Positions 42,514-50,152 of a stretch of 64,000 nucleotides of DNA are shown piece after piece (positions within the stretch are counted from its first letter, which is position 1; every line of letters begins with the position of its first letter). The notes under the pieces are model-generated. The model saw nothing but the letters and a program-made list of their open reading frames with translations, ran no database searches and was not told the DNA's origin. Origin of the DNA: Streptomyces nymphaeiformis. GTDB taxonomy: Bacteria; Actinomycetota; Actinomycetes; Streptomycetales; Streptomycetaceae. The position numbers and the translations under genes are program-made. Location: the NCBI RefSeq assembly GCF_014203895.1, contig NZ_JACHJY010000009.1, positions 1-64,000 on the forward strand, written 5' to 3'.

Positions 42514-43497
42514 ATGCTGGGAGCGATAGGACTCGACGAACGCCAGGAGTCCGCGTACCGCGCCCTGGTCGCGCTGGGCGCGGCCGAGGTCACCGATCTC
42601 GCGCACCGGCTCGCCCTGCCCGAGCAGGACACCGAGCGGGCGCTGCGCCGCCTGGAGTCGCAGGGGCTCGCCGCCCAGTCCTCGGCCCGCACCGGCCGCT
42701 GGGTCGCGGCGCCGCCCGGGGTCGCGCTCGGCGCGCTCCTCACCCAGCAGCGGCACGAGCTGGAGCAGGCCGAGCTGGCGGCCAAGCTGCTCGCCGAGGA
42801 GTACCGGGCGGAGGCGGCGGAGGCCGCCGTGCACGACCTGGTGGAGGTGGTGACCGGCGCGAGCGCGGTGACCCACCGCTTCCTCCAGCTCCAGCTGGGC
42901 GCGCAGGAGGAGGTCTGCGCCCTGGTGACGGGCAAGCCGATCGCGGTCTCCGGACTGGAGAACGACGCCGAGGAGCAGGCGGCCGGGCGCGGGGTCCGCT
43001 ACCGGGTGGTGATCGAGCGCGAGGTGCTCAGCCTCCCGACGGGACTGCTCGAACTGTCCGCGGCGCTCAGCCGCGAGGAGAAGATCCGGATCGCCGACCG
43101 GGTCCCCACGAAGCTGGTCGTCGCCGACCGGTCCCTGGCCATGGTCCCGCTGACCGGCCGCGGCGCCGAGCCCGCGGCGCTCGTCGTGCACGCGAGCGGG
43201 CTCCTGGAGTCCCTGATGGGCCTCTTCGAGTCGGTGTGGCGGGAGGCGCTGCCGCTGCGGCTCGGGGCGGGCGCGCAGATCACCGAGGACGAGGCGCCGG
43301 GCCCGGACGTGATGGACCTGGAGATCCTGTCGCTGCTGCTCGCCGGGATGACGGACGCGAGCGTGGCCAAGCAGCTGGACCTGGGGCTGCGGACGGTGCA
43401 GCGGCGGGTGAAGGGGCTGATGGAGCTGACCGGGGTGACGACCCGTCTGCAGCTGGGCTGGCACGCGTACGAGAAGGGGTGGGTGGCCCGCGGCTGA
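42514..43497 (+). CDS. LuxR-type HTH regulator with TrmB-like N-terminus
   Basis: 327 aa. N-terminal winged helix of the TrmB type (LDERQESAYRALVALGAAEV, ALRRLESQGLAA); a middle domain with two acidic/coiled stretches; C-terminal LuxR-like HTH at about 265-320 (EILSLLLAGMTDASVAKQLD, then GLRTVQRRVKGL). Streptomyces has a family of these hybrid regulators, often divergent from a secreted peptidase gene as here. Its target is probably the subtilase gene to its left. Effector unknown. Confidence 0.88.
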   Translation: MLGAIGLDERQESAYRALVALGAAEVTDLAHRLALPEQDTERALRRLESQGLAAQSSARTGRWVAAPPGVALGALLTQQRHELEQAELAAKLLAEEYRAEAAEAAVHDLVEVVTGASAVTHRFLQLQLGAQEEVCALVTGKPIAVSGLENDAEEQAAGRGVRYRVVIEREVLSLPTGLLELSAALSREEKIRIADRVPTKLVVADRSLAMVPLTGRGAEPAALVVHASGLLESLMGLFESVWREALPLRLGAGAQITEDEAPGPDVMDLEILSLLLAGMTDASVAKQLDLGLRTVQRRVKGLMELTGVTTRLQLGWHAYEKGWVARG

Positions 43498-43566
43498 CTC
43501 CGGGGCGTATGGGAAGGTGAGCGGCCTGTTCCGCTTGCACCCTTGATCCTCTGGAGCTCAGCCCCC

Positions 43567-44001
43567 ATGAACGGACGACGCCGTCGCGCCCTGCTGGCCA
43601 CCGTGACCCCGATGCTGGAGCCCGGGGAGCGGATGGAGGTGACGTGCGTCGTCGGCCTGAGCACGGTCTCCGTCGGCCGGACCGCGGCCTTCGGCGTGGC
43701 GTCGGCCGTCCTCAGCGGTGGCTCGATGACCGCGATACCGACGCCGGTCCCGATGTACCTGGCGATGACCGACCGCCGGCTCTTCGTCTTCCGGGCGGAT
43801 CCGGTGTTCGCGAAGCCGGTCGCGCACACCATGACGATCCCGCGCGCCGGCCTGTTCCGCTCGGCGATCAGGGAGCGGATCCTGAACTCCTCGATCGTCC
43901 TCTCCTCGCCGAAGACCGAGTTCGCCCTGAAGCTCGTCTTCCCGCTGATCAGCCGCAAGGAACGGAACCTCGTGGTCGCCGCCCTGCCCCTGGCGGACTG
44001 A
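43567..44001 (+). CDS. conserved hypothetical protein, PH-like
   Basis: 144 aa from ATG 43567. No signal peptide; a short Gly/Ala-rich hydrophobic segment (FGVASAVLSGGSMTAIP) is followed by YLAMTDRRLFVFRAD and ATVTPMLEPGERMEV earlier, a pattern seen in small bacterial PH-like domains that bind membranes or proteins. I do not recognise a characterised member. It lies between a LuxR-type regulator and a DUF456 gene on the same strand with 65-70 base gaps. Confidence 0.7.
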   Translation: MNGRRRRALLATVTPMLEPGERMEVTCVVGLSTVSVGRTAAFGVASAVLSGGSMTAIPTPVPMYLAMTDRRLFVFRADPVFAKPVAHTMTIPRAGLFRSAIRERILNSSIVLSSPKTEFALKLVFPLISRKERNLVVAALPLAD

Positions 44002-44070
44002 CCCCCGCCCCGTACCCCGTCCGCCCGCCGCGACCTGCGAGAACCCGCGCCGTACTGCACCCTGGGCAGC

Positions 44071-44553
44071 GTGGGTGTGTGGCAGCTCCTGATGATCGCG
44101 ACGGTGATGCTGCTCGGCCTGTTCGGGGTGCTGACGCCCGGCGTGCCGGGGACGTGGCTGGTGTGGGCCGCGATGCTCTGGTGGTCGCTGCACGAGCGCA
44201 CGGACCTGGCCTGGATCCTGCTCGCCGCCTCGACCGGGCTGCTGCTCCTCACCCAGGTGATCGTCTGGCAGCTGCCGCCGCGCCGCTTCCGGGGCGTCGG
44301 CATCACCCGGCGCATGGTGGCGTACGCGGGGGTGGGCGCCGTCCTGGGCTTCGTCCTGATCCCGGTGGTCGGCGCGATCCCCGGCTTCGTCGGGGGGATC
44401 TACCTCTCGGAGCGACTCCGCCTCGGCGGCCACGGCCAGGCCAGGGCGGCGACCCGCACGGTGATGCGGGCGGCGGGCACGAGCGTGCTCGTCGAGCTCT
44501 TCGCCTGCCTGCTGATCGTGGGCGCCTGGGCGGGGGCGGTGCTCTGGGGCTGA
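44071..44553 (+). CDS. DUF456 family membrane protein
   Basis: 160 aa, GTG start at 44071. Four to five membrane segments, beginning WQLLMIATVMLLGLFGVLTP. The DUF456 core is seen in VGAVLGFVLIPVVGAIPGFV followed by GGIYLSERLR. Family function is unknown. It stands alone between a PH-like gene and an F420-dependent oxidoreductase gene. Confidence 0.85.
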   Translation: MGVWQLLMIATVMLLGLFGVLTPGVPGTWLVWAAMLWWSLHERTDLAWILLAASTGLLLLTQVIVWQLPPRRFRGVGITRRMVAYAGVGAVLGFVLIPVVGAIPGFVGGIYLSERLRLGGHGQARAATRTVMRAAGTSVLVELFACLLIVGAWAGAVLWG

Positions 44554-44605
44554 GCCCGGGTCCGGGGCCGGTCCGCCGGGGGCCGGGCCGCGCGATCCTG
44601 GACTC

Positions 44606-44986
44606 ATGAGGGATTTCGAAGGCTTCAGCGAGGCCGAGCGCGCCTACCTCACGGAGGGCCGGAAGCTCGCCCGGATGGCGACCGTGGACCCGTCCGGGCA
44701 GCCGCAGGCCAATCCGGTGGGCTTCTTCCCGCAGGAGGACGGCACCGTCCTGGTGGGCGGGCTCCGCATGGGCGCGACGAAGAAGTGGCGCAACCTGCAG
44801 CAGAACCCGAAGGTGGCGCTGGTCGTCGACGACCTCGCGAGCGTCCGCCCCTGGCGGGTGCGGGGCGTCGAGATCCGCGGCGAGGCGGAACTCCTCGTGG
44901 GCCCGCACGGCCTGGGCCCGCATTTCAGCGAGGAGGTCATCCGGATCCATCCGCGGCGGATCCACAGCTGGGGCCTGGAGGCCTAG
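44606..44986 (+). CDS. PPOX class F420-dependent oxidoreductase
   Basis: 126 aa. Split beta-barrel fold: ERAYLTEGRKLARMATVDPS, then GQPQANPVGFF and KKWRNLQQNPKVALVVDDLA, the F420-binding signature of the pyridoxamine-phosphate-oxidase-like family in actinobacteria. Length is typical. It uses reduced F420 to reduce an unknown substrate. Its stop codon shares a CTAG tetranucleotide with the stop of the convergent Ada-AlkA gene. Confidence 0.9.
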   Translation: MRDFEGFSEAERAYLTEGRKLARMATVDPSGQPQANPVGFFPQEDGTVLVGGLRMGATKKWRNLQQNPKVALVVDDLASVRPWRVRGVEIRGEAELLVGPHGLGPHFSEEVIRIHPRRIHSWGLEA

Positions 44987-46335
44987 CCCGTCCGAGGAGC
45001 CGAACCCAGGTAGCGCGCCGCGTAGGAGCCCCAGGGCCGCCACACCTCCGCCTCCGGGGCGCCCTCCGGGGCCACGTCGGGGTCGCCGAGGGCCCGCATC
45101 CGGATGAGCGCCGCGGCCTCGGGGGTCACGCCGGGGACGGCGAGCAGGGCGCGCTCGGCCTCGTCGCGGTCGGCCCCGGGGTCGAGGCGTACGGCTCCGT
45201 CGGCGAGGGCGCGGGCCAGCGGCCCGGCGACGGGGTGGTCCGTCAGGGTGGCGGGTTCGGGGAAGACGTGGGTGAGGCTTCCGCAGGCGGTGTCCAGCGG
45301 GGTGCCGCTGAGCTCGACGATCCGCGCCGACTCCTCGGCGCCGAGGACCGTCCGCAGCGCGAACTCCTCGGGCTCGGCCGTGCCCGGGGAGCGCACGCCC
45401 GGCCTCGCGGCCACCTCGGCGGCGAGCCCGGGGGCCGCCCCGAGCCGCTCGGCGACCGCGTACGGATCGGCGTCGAGGTCGAAGAGCCGGCGCAGCCGGT
45501 GCACGGCGGTGGTCAGGTCGCGCAGCTCGGTGAGGTGGATCCGGGCCTCGAGCCAGCGGCCGCCGGAGCGCTCGTCGACGGAGACGACGCCGGTGCCGTA
45601 CGGGAGGCGGAGCGTGCGCCGGTAGGTGCGGGCGCCGGGGGCGCCGACGACCTCCTCGATCCGGGGCACGGCCTCGGCGGCGAGCAGGTCGAAGACCTCG
45701 CCGGCCGCGTACGGTCCCCGGTGGGCGAGCCGCAGCGGCACTCCGGCGGCGAGCGCGGTTCGGGCCCCCGCCCCGCTGCCCGCCTCGGCGCGCAGGGCCG
45801 TGGGGGTGCGCGCGTACACGGCACGGATGGTCTCGTTGAACTGGCGGACGCTGGCGAATCCGGCCGCGAAGGCGATCTCGGTGACGGGCAGACCCGTGGT
45901 CTGGAGCAGCAGGCGTGCGGTGTGCGCCCGCTGGGCGCGGGCGAGCGCGACGGGCCCGGCGCCCAGCTCGGCGGTGAGCTGGCGCTGGACCTGCCGGGTG
46001 CTGTAGCCGAGCCGCCCGGCGAGGCCGGGCACGCCCTCGCGGTCGACGACGCCGTCGCCGATCATGCGCATGGCGCGTCCGACGACGTCGGCCCGGACGT
46101 TCCACTCGGCGGAGCCGGGCACGGCGTCGGGCCGGCAGCGGCGGCAGGCGCGGAAGCCGTGGCCCTGGGCGGCGGCGGCCGTCGGGTAGAAGGAGACGTT
46201 CTGCCGCTTGGGGGTGACGGCGGGGCAGCTGGGGCGGCAGTAGATCCCGGTGGTCCGGACGGCGAAGAAGAACTCTCCGTCGAACCGCGCGTCCCTGCTG
46301 CTGACCGCCTCGTAGCGGGTGTCGTCGTCCCTCAT
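44983..46335 (-). CDS. Ada-AraC-AlkA fusion protein with degenerate glycosylase site
   Basis: 450 aa from ATG 46335. Residues 1-75 form the Ada zinc/methyl-acceptor domain with Cys33, Cys37, Cys64 and Cys67 (YCRPSC, CRRC). Residues 80-190 are an AraC-type HTH (LAGRLGYSTRQVQRQLTAEL), and residues 195-440 an AlkA-like DNA-3-methyladenine glycosylase. The AlkA part keeps its fold (RLFDLDADPYAVAERLG) but the hairpin GIGPWTA is replaced by GVTPEAA. The segment after ALGDPD, which should hold the catalytic Asp, is missing, and WRPWGSYAARYL follows directly. It may sense alkylation and regulate transcription but probably cannot excise bases. Confidence 0.85.
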   Translation of the reverse strand: MRDDDTRYEAVSSRDARFDGEFFFAVRTTGIYCRPSCPAVTPKRQNVSFYPTAAAAQGHGFRACRRCRPDAVPGSAEWNVRADVVGRAMRMIGDGVVDREGVPGLAGRLGYSTRQVQRQLTAELGAGPVALARAQRAHTARLLLQTTGLPVTEIAFAAGFASVRQFNETIRAVYARTPTALRAEAGSGAGARTALAAGVPLRLAHRGPYAAGEVFDLLAAEAVPRIEEVVGAPGARTYRRTLRLPYGTGVVSVDERSGGRWLEARIHLTELRDLTTAVHRLRRLFDLDADPYAVAERLGAAPGLAAEVAARPGVRSPGTAEPEEFALRTVLGAEESARIVELSGTPLDTACGSLTHVFPEPATLTDHPVAGPLARALADGAVRLDPGADRDEAERALLAVPGVTPEAAALIRMRALGDPDVAPEGAPEAEVWRPWGSYAARYLGSAPRTG

Positions 46336-46411
46336 GGCTCCCAGTGTGCGGGAGGCGCCCCGCCCCGGCTCGCGGTTTTCGGACACCGCGGTCGGGGCGG
46401 GCGGACCGGCC

Positions 46412-47524
46412 CTAGCCGAGCCGGCCCTGGCGCTTGAACTCCATCTGGGCCTTGCCGCCCGCGCCCATGCGCTTCCACTCCTTGAGCATCTCGGAGCGCA
46501 CCCGGGCGTCGGTCTTGGCCACGATCCGCCGGTTCTCGCGGATGAGCTTGCGGTAGCTCTCCAGGCGGCGCACGGGCAGCGAGCCGTCCTCGATCGCCGC
46601 CGTCACCGCGCAGCCGGGCTCGGACTCGTGGGCGCAGTCGTGGAAGCGGCAGTCCCCGGCCAGCTCCTCGATCTCCGAGAAGACCTGGCCGACGCCCGTC
46701 TCGGCGTCCCAGAGTCCGACGCCGCGCAGTCCGGGGGTGTCGATGAGGACTCCCCCGCCGGGCAGGACGAAGAGGTTGCGGGTGGTCGTCGTGTGGCGGC
46801 CCTTGCCGTCGACGTCGCGGGCGGCCCGGACGTCCATCACGTCCTCGCCGACGAGCGTGTTGGCGAGGGTCGACTTGCCGGCGCCGGAGACGCCGAGCAG
46901 CACGGTCGTGCCGCCCGCGATCGTGGCGGCGAGCACGTCGACGCCCTCTCCGGTGGCGGAGCTGACGGGCAGCACCTGCACGCCGGGTGCGACCGTCTCC
47001 ACGTCCTCGACGAGGTACGAGAGCCCGACCGGGTCGGGCACGAGGTCGGCCTTGCTGAGGACGACGGTCGGCTGGGCGCCGGACTCCCAGGCCAGGGCGA
47101 GGAAGCGTTCGATCCGGCCGAGGTCGAGCTCGACGGCGAGCGAGACCGTGATGACGGCGTGGTCGACGTTGGCGGCGAGGATCTGCCCCTCGGACCGCTT
47201 GGAGGAGGTGGAGCGCGCGAAGGCCGTACGGCGTGGCAGGCACGCGCGCACGTAGCGCGGGTCGGCGCCCTCGGGGTCGACGGCGGCCCAGTCGCCGGTG
47301 CAGACGACCCGCAGCGGGTCGTGCGGGGTCACGAACGCCGTGTCGGCGCGGATGACCCCCTCGGCGGTGGCGACGTCGCACTGACCGCGGTCGACGCGGA
47401 CGACGCGCCCCGGGATCAGTCCCTGGGCGGCGTGGGGCGCGAAGTCGGCGGCCCAGCCGGAGTCCCAGCCGTGGGCGTCGAGCAGCGAGGAGGAAGAGGA
47501 CGGGGAGGAAAGCGGGAAAGACAA
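46412..47524 (-). CDS. rsgA: small ribosomal subunit biogenesis GTPase RsgA
   Basis: 370 aa from a TTG at 47524, chosen because gaaggg lies 6 bases upstream and no ATG or GTG fits. Circularly permuted GTPase: G4 SKAD at 157-160, G1 GVSGAGKST at 211-219 and G3 DTPG at 262-265. An OB-fold precedes them and a zinc knuckle follows (Cys292, Cys297, His299, Cys305). It checks late 30S assembly and releases from mature subunits upon GTP hydrolysis. It follows a 24-codon ORF on the same strand by 52 bases. Confidence 0.93.
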   Translation of the reverse strand: MSFPLSSPSSSSSLLDAHGWDSGWAADFAPHAAQGLIPGRVVRVDRGQCDVATAEGVIRADTAFVTPHDPLRVVCTGDWAAVDPEGADPRYVRACLPRRTAFARSTSSKRSEGQILAANVDHAVITVSLAVELDLGRIERFLALAWESGAQPTVVLSKADLVPDPVGLSYLVEDVETVAPGVQVLPVSSATGEGVDVLAATIAGGTTVLLGVSGAGKSTLANTLVGEDVMDVRAARDVDGKGRHTTTTRNLFVLPGGGVLIDTPGLRGVGLWDAETGVGQVFSEIEELAGDCRFHDCAHESEPGCAVTAAIEDGSLPVRRLESYRKLIRENRRIVAKTDARVRSEMLKEWKRMGAGGKAQMEFKRQGRLG

Positions 47525-47576
47525 GGGGGACCCTTCACAGGGGCGGCCCCGGCACGGAACGACGGAAGAAGTGAGG

Positions 47577-47651
47577 TCAGCCGGTGGCCGCGGAGGTGGT
47601 GTGGATGAACATCCGCGTGTGGGCGAAGCCCTTCGTGACGACGACAGCCAT
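47577..47651 (-). CDS. 24-residue ORF upstream of rsgA, possible leader peptide
   Basis: Starts at ATG 47651 behind a strong caggaggtgtgaccg ribosome site, stops with TGA at 47577. The product runs MAVVVTKGFAHTRMFIHTTS and four more residues. It lies on the same strand as rsgA and ends 52 bases before its start. The quality of the ribosome site argues that it is translated. Whether it regulates rsgA by attenuation or is simply a small protein cannot be told from the sequence. Confidence 0.55.
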   Translation of the reverse strand: MAVVVTKGFAHTRMFIHTTSAATG

Positions 47652-47753
47652 CGGTCACACCTCCTGTGTCTTTCGCGATCTTGTACGGGATCCACCGTAG
47701 CCGGAGCGGTCCGGCGGGCGCCACGGGTTTTTTCCGGCCACGACGGGCCGGGT

Positions 47754-47793
47754 CGGGCGGGTCGGGTCGGGCCAGGTCGGGTCGAGTCAGGTG
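47754..47793. repeat. degenerate pentamer cgggt repeats upstream of the VOC gene
   Basis: Runs of gtcgg/cgggt (ggtcgggcgggtcgggtcgg and onward) lie between the rsgA leader ORF and the VOC gene. G-rich and possibly a simple-sequence slip product; no gene is visible here. Confidence 0.5.
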
Positions 47794-47845
47794 CGCGTCC
47801 GATTCGTACAAGACCGGCCGCGGGCGCCGTGCCTACGGTGCCGCC

Positions 47846-48274
47846 ATGGACACAGCACCCGGAATCACTCCTCGCATCACCCCTCGCTTCGACCTCGTCG
47901 GCCTCGTCGTCTCGGACATGGCCGCCTCGCTCGCCTTCTACCGGCGCCTCGGCCTGGACATCCCGGCCGGGGCCGAGTCCGCCCCGCACGTGGAGGCGGC
48001 GCTGCCCGGCGGGCTGCGGATCGCCTGGGACACGGAGGACGTCGTCCGTTCCTTCGATCCCGGCTGGACCCGCCCGGCGGGTGGCAACCGGGTCGAGCTC
48101 GCCTTCCGGTGCGCCGAGTCCGCGGACGTGGACGCGGTGTACGAGGAGCTGGTCGCCGCCGGGTACCGGGGGCACCTGAAGCCCTGGGACGCCGTGTGGG
48201 GGCAGCGCTACGCCGTGGTCCTCGACCCGGACGGCAGCGGGGTCTCGCTCTTCGCCGACACCGAGGCCGTGTAG
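47846..48274 (+). CDS. VOC (glyoxalase-like) family protein
   Basis: 142 aa from ATG 47846. Two beta-alpha-beta-beta-beta modules: DLVGLVVSDMAASLAFYRRL, then HVEAALPGGLRIAWDTED, and RYAVVLDPDGSGVSLFAD at the end. Typical of small stand-alone glyoxalase/bleomycin-resistance/dioxygenase proteins. The convergent AraC-type gene overlaps its last 67 bases. Such VOC-AraC pairs recur in Streptomyces; the reaction is unknown. Confidence 0.88.
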   Translation: MDTAPGITPRITPRFDLVGLVVSDMAASLAFYRRLGLDIPAGAESAPHVEAALPGGLRIAWDTEDVVRSFDPGWTRPAGGNRVELAFRCAESADVDAVYEELVAAGYRGHLKPWDAVWGQRYAVVLDPDGSGVSLFADTEAV

Positions 48275-48945
48275 GCGCTCAGGGTCGTCCCCGCGAGCGC
48301 CCGGGTCTCCCGGGCCAGGTGGGCCTGGTCGGCGCAGCCGGCGCGCAGCGCGGCCTCGGCGTACGGCACCCCGGCCCGCACCAGGGCGAGCGCCCGCTGG
48401 AGGCGCAGGACGCGGGCGAGGGTCTTCGGGCCGTAGCCGAAGGCGTCCAGGGAGCGCCGGTGCAGCTGCCGGGCGCCGAGCCCGACCGCCTCGGCCGTCT
48501 CGGCGACCGGCCGGCCCGCCGCGAGGCGCGCCGCGACGGCACGGAGCAGCGGGTCGGGTCCCGGGGTCTCGGCGGCCCGGCGCAGGACGAGCTCCTCCAG
48601 GGCCGCGGCCGGGTCGGGGGCCTGGGTGATCCGCTCGCCGAGCCGGCGTGCGGCCGCCTCGCCCCACAGCGCGCCGAGGGCGACCCGCCGGTCGCGGAGT
48701 TCATGGGCGGGGACGCCGAGGAGACCGGGGGCGTCGCCGGGGGCGAAGCGGATGCCCGCGTACCGCGCGGCGAACTCTCCCGGAACGTACGCGCGCGTGT
48801 CGGGTCCGGCGACGAGGAGGCTGCCGTCGGCCCAGATCAGGTCCATGCAGCCGTCGGGCAGGACGGGCCGCTCCGCCGTGGGCCCGGTGGCGGTCCGGGT
48901 CCACAGCACGGCCCCGTCGAGCAGGGCGGGGCGCTCCTCGTACAT
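48208..48945 (-). CDS. AraC family transcriptional regulator
   Basis: 245 aa. The N-terminal cupin-like domain begins MYEERPALLDGAVLW and contains VLPDGCMDLIWADGSLLVAG. C-terminal HTH_18: VAETAEAVGLGARQLHRRSL, then LDAFGYGPKTLARVLRLQRA, the classic AraC ending. Its 3' end overlaps the convergent VOC gene by 67 bases. It probably controls that gene or itself. Effector unknown. Confidence 0.9.
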   Translation of the reverse strand: MYEERPALLDGAVLWTRTATGPTAERPVLPDGCMDLIWADGSLLVAGPDTRAYVPGEFAARYAGIRFAPGDAPGLLGVPAHELRDRRVALGALWGEAAARRLGERITQAPDPAAALEELVLRRAAETPGPDPLLRAVAARLAAGRPVAETAEAVGLGARQLHRRSLDAFGYGPKTLARVLRLQRALALVRAGVPYAEAALRAGCADQAHLARETRALAGTTLSAYTASVSAKSETPLPSGSRTTA

Positions 48946-49010
48946 CCTTCGAGCCTAGGGCCTGTCCGGCGGATCGGGGGCGGACGGCGCCCTGGGGCCG
49001 GGAAGGCGGG

Positions 49011-50135
49011 TCAGTCCTTCTCCCAGCCCGAGTGGAGGCGGGACTTCACGTCGTCCGGGGGGAGGAACTTGGACCAGCGCTCGGGGAACTCGGACGGCAT
49101 GTCCGGGTCGTCCTCGTCGACGTCCTCCGCCTCGGCCCGCACCCGGGCGACGAGTTCGGCGGCCTGGACGGCGCGGGCCCGTTCGTTGGCCTCGCGGGCG
49201 GCGGCGGTGGCGACGGAGGGCCAGACGCGGTCGATGGCCGCGTTCACGGCGGCGCCGACGAGGACCGCGAAGGCCGAGACGCCGATCCAGAGGAGGACGG
49301 CGATGGGCGCGGCGAGCGAGCCGTAGATCGTCGGGCCCTCGACCTGGCTGGTCAGGTAGAGGCGCAGCAGGAAGCTGCCGAGGACCCACATGCCGAGCGC
49401 GACGAGGGCGCCGGGGATGTCCTCGATCCAGGGCGATCTGACGGGCACGGAGACGTGGTACAGCGTGGTGAGGAAGGCGATGGAGAGCAGGATGACGGCC
49501 GGCCAGTAGAGGACGGAGACGACCTCGGTGCCCCAGGGGACGAGTTCGACGACCCGGTCGGGTCCGACGACGGCCAGGGGCAGGACGACGGCTCCGATGA
49601 GCAGCGCCACGATGTAGAGGAGCAGGGCGAGGAGCCGGGTCTTGACGATGCCGCGGCGCCCGTCGAGTCCGTACATGACCGTGATGGTGTCGATGAAGAC
49701 GTTCACCGCGCGCGAGCCGGACCAGAGGGCGATGGCGAAGCCGAGGGAGATCAGCTCGGGCCGTTTGCCCTGGGTGATGTCGTCGAGGAGGGGTTCGGCG
49801 ATCTGGTGGACGCCCCGGTCGGAGAGGACCGTGCCGGCCGCGTGGAGGATGTTCTCCCGGATGCTGGCGACGGTGTCGGTGTTGGTCCAGTCGTCGGCGT
49901 AGCCGAGGACGGCGATCAGGCCGAGGAGGAGCGGTGGCAGGGACAGCAGGGTGAAGAACGCGGCCTCGGCGGCGAGGCCGAGGATCCGGTACTCGATGCA
50001 CGAGTTGACGGTGTCCTTGAGGAGCAGCCAGGCCATCTTCCGCTTCGAGACGTTGCGGTAGAGGACGCGCGCGCGGTGGAGCCTGCTCCAGGGCCGCCGC
50101 TCGGGCCGTTCGGGTGTTTCTCTTGCTGCCTGCAC
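49011..50135 (-). CDS. YihY/virulence factor BrkB family membrane protein
   Basis: 374 aa, GTG start at 50135. Six membrane segments begin at AAFFTLLSLPPLLLGLIAVL. The pattern ALWSGSRAVNVFIDTITVMY is the YihY family signature. An acidic soluble tail (AEDVDEDDPDMPSE) is at the C-terminus. Formerly called ribonuclease BN, but the family is now seen as a transporter-like or envelope protein of unknown function. Divergent from an AidB-like gene with only 17 bases between starts. Confidence 0.88.
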   Translation of the reverse strand: MQAARETPERPERRPWSRLHRARVLYRNVSKRKMAWLLLKDTVNSCIEYRILGLAAEAAFFTLLSLPPLLLGLIAVLGYADDWTNTDTVASIRENILHAAGTVLSDRGVHQIAEPLLDDITQGKRPELISLGFAIALWSGSRAVNVFIDTITVMYGLDGRRGIVKTRLLALLLYIVALLIGAVVLPLAVVGPDRVVELVPWGTEVVSVLYWPAVILLSIAFLTTLYHVSVPVRSPWIEDIPGALVALGMWVLGSFLLRLYLTSQVEGPTIYGSLAAPIAVLLWIGVSAFAVLVGAAVNAAIDRVWPSVATAAAREANERARAVQAAELVARVRAEAEDVDEDDPDMPSEFPERWSKFLPPDDVKSRLHSGWEKD

Positions 50136-50152
50136 CTGCTTACCGTATCGGC

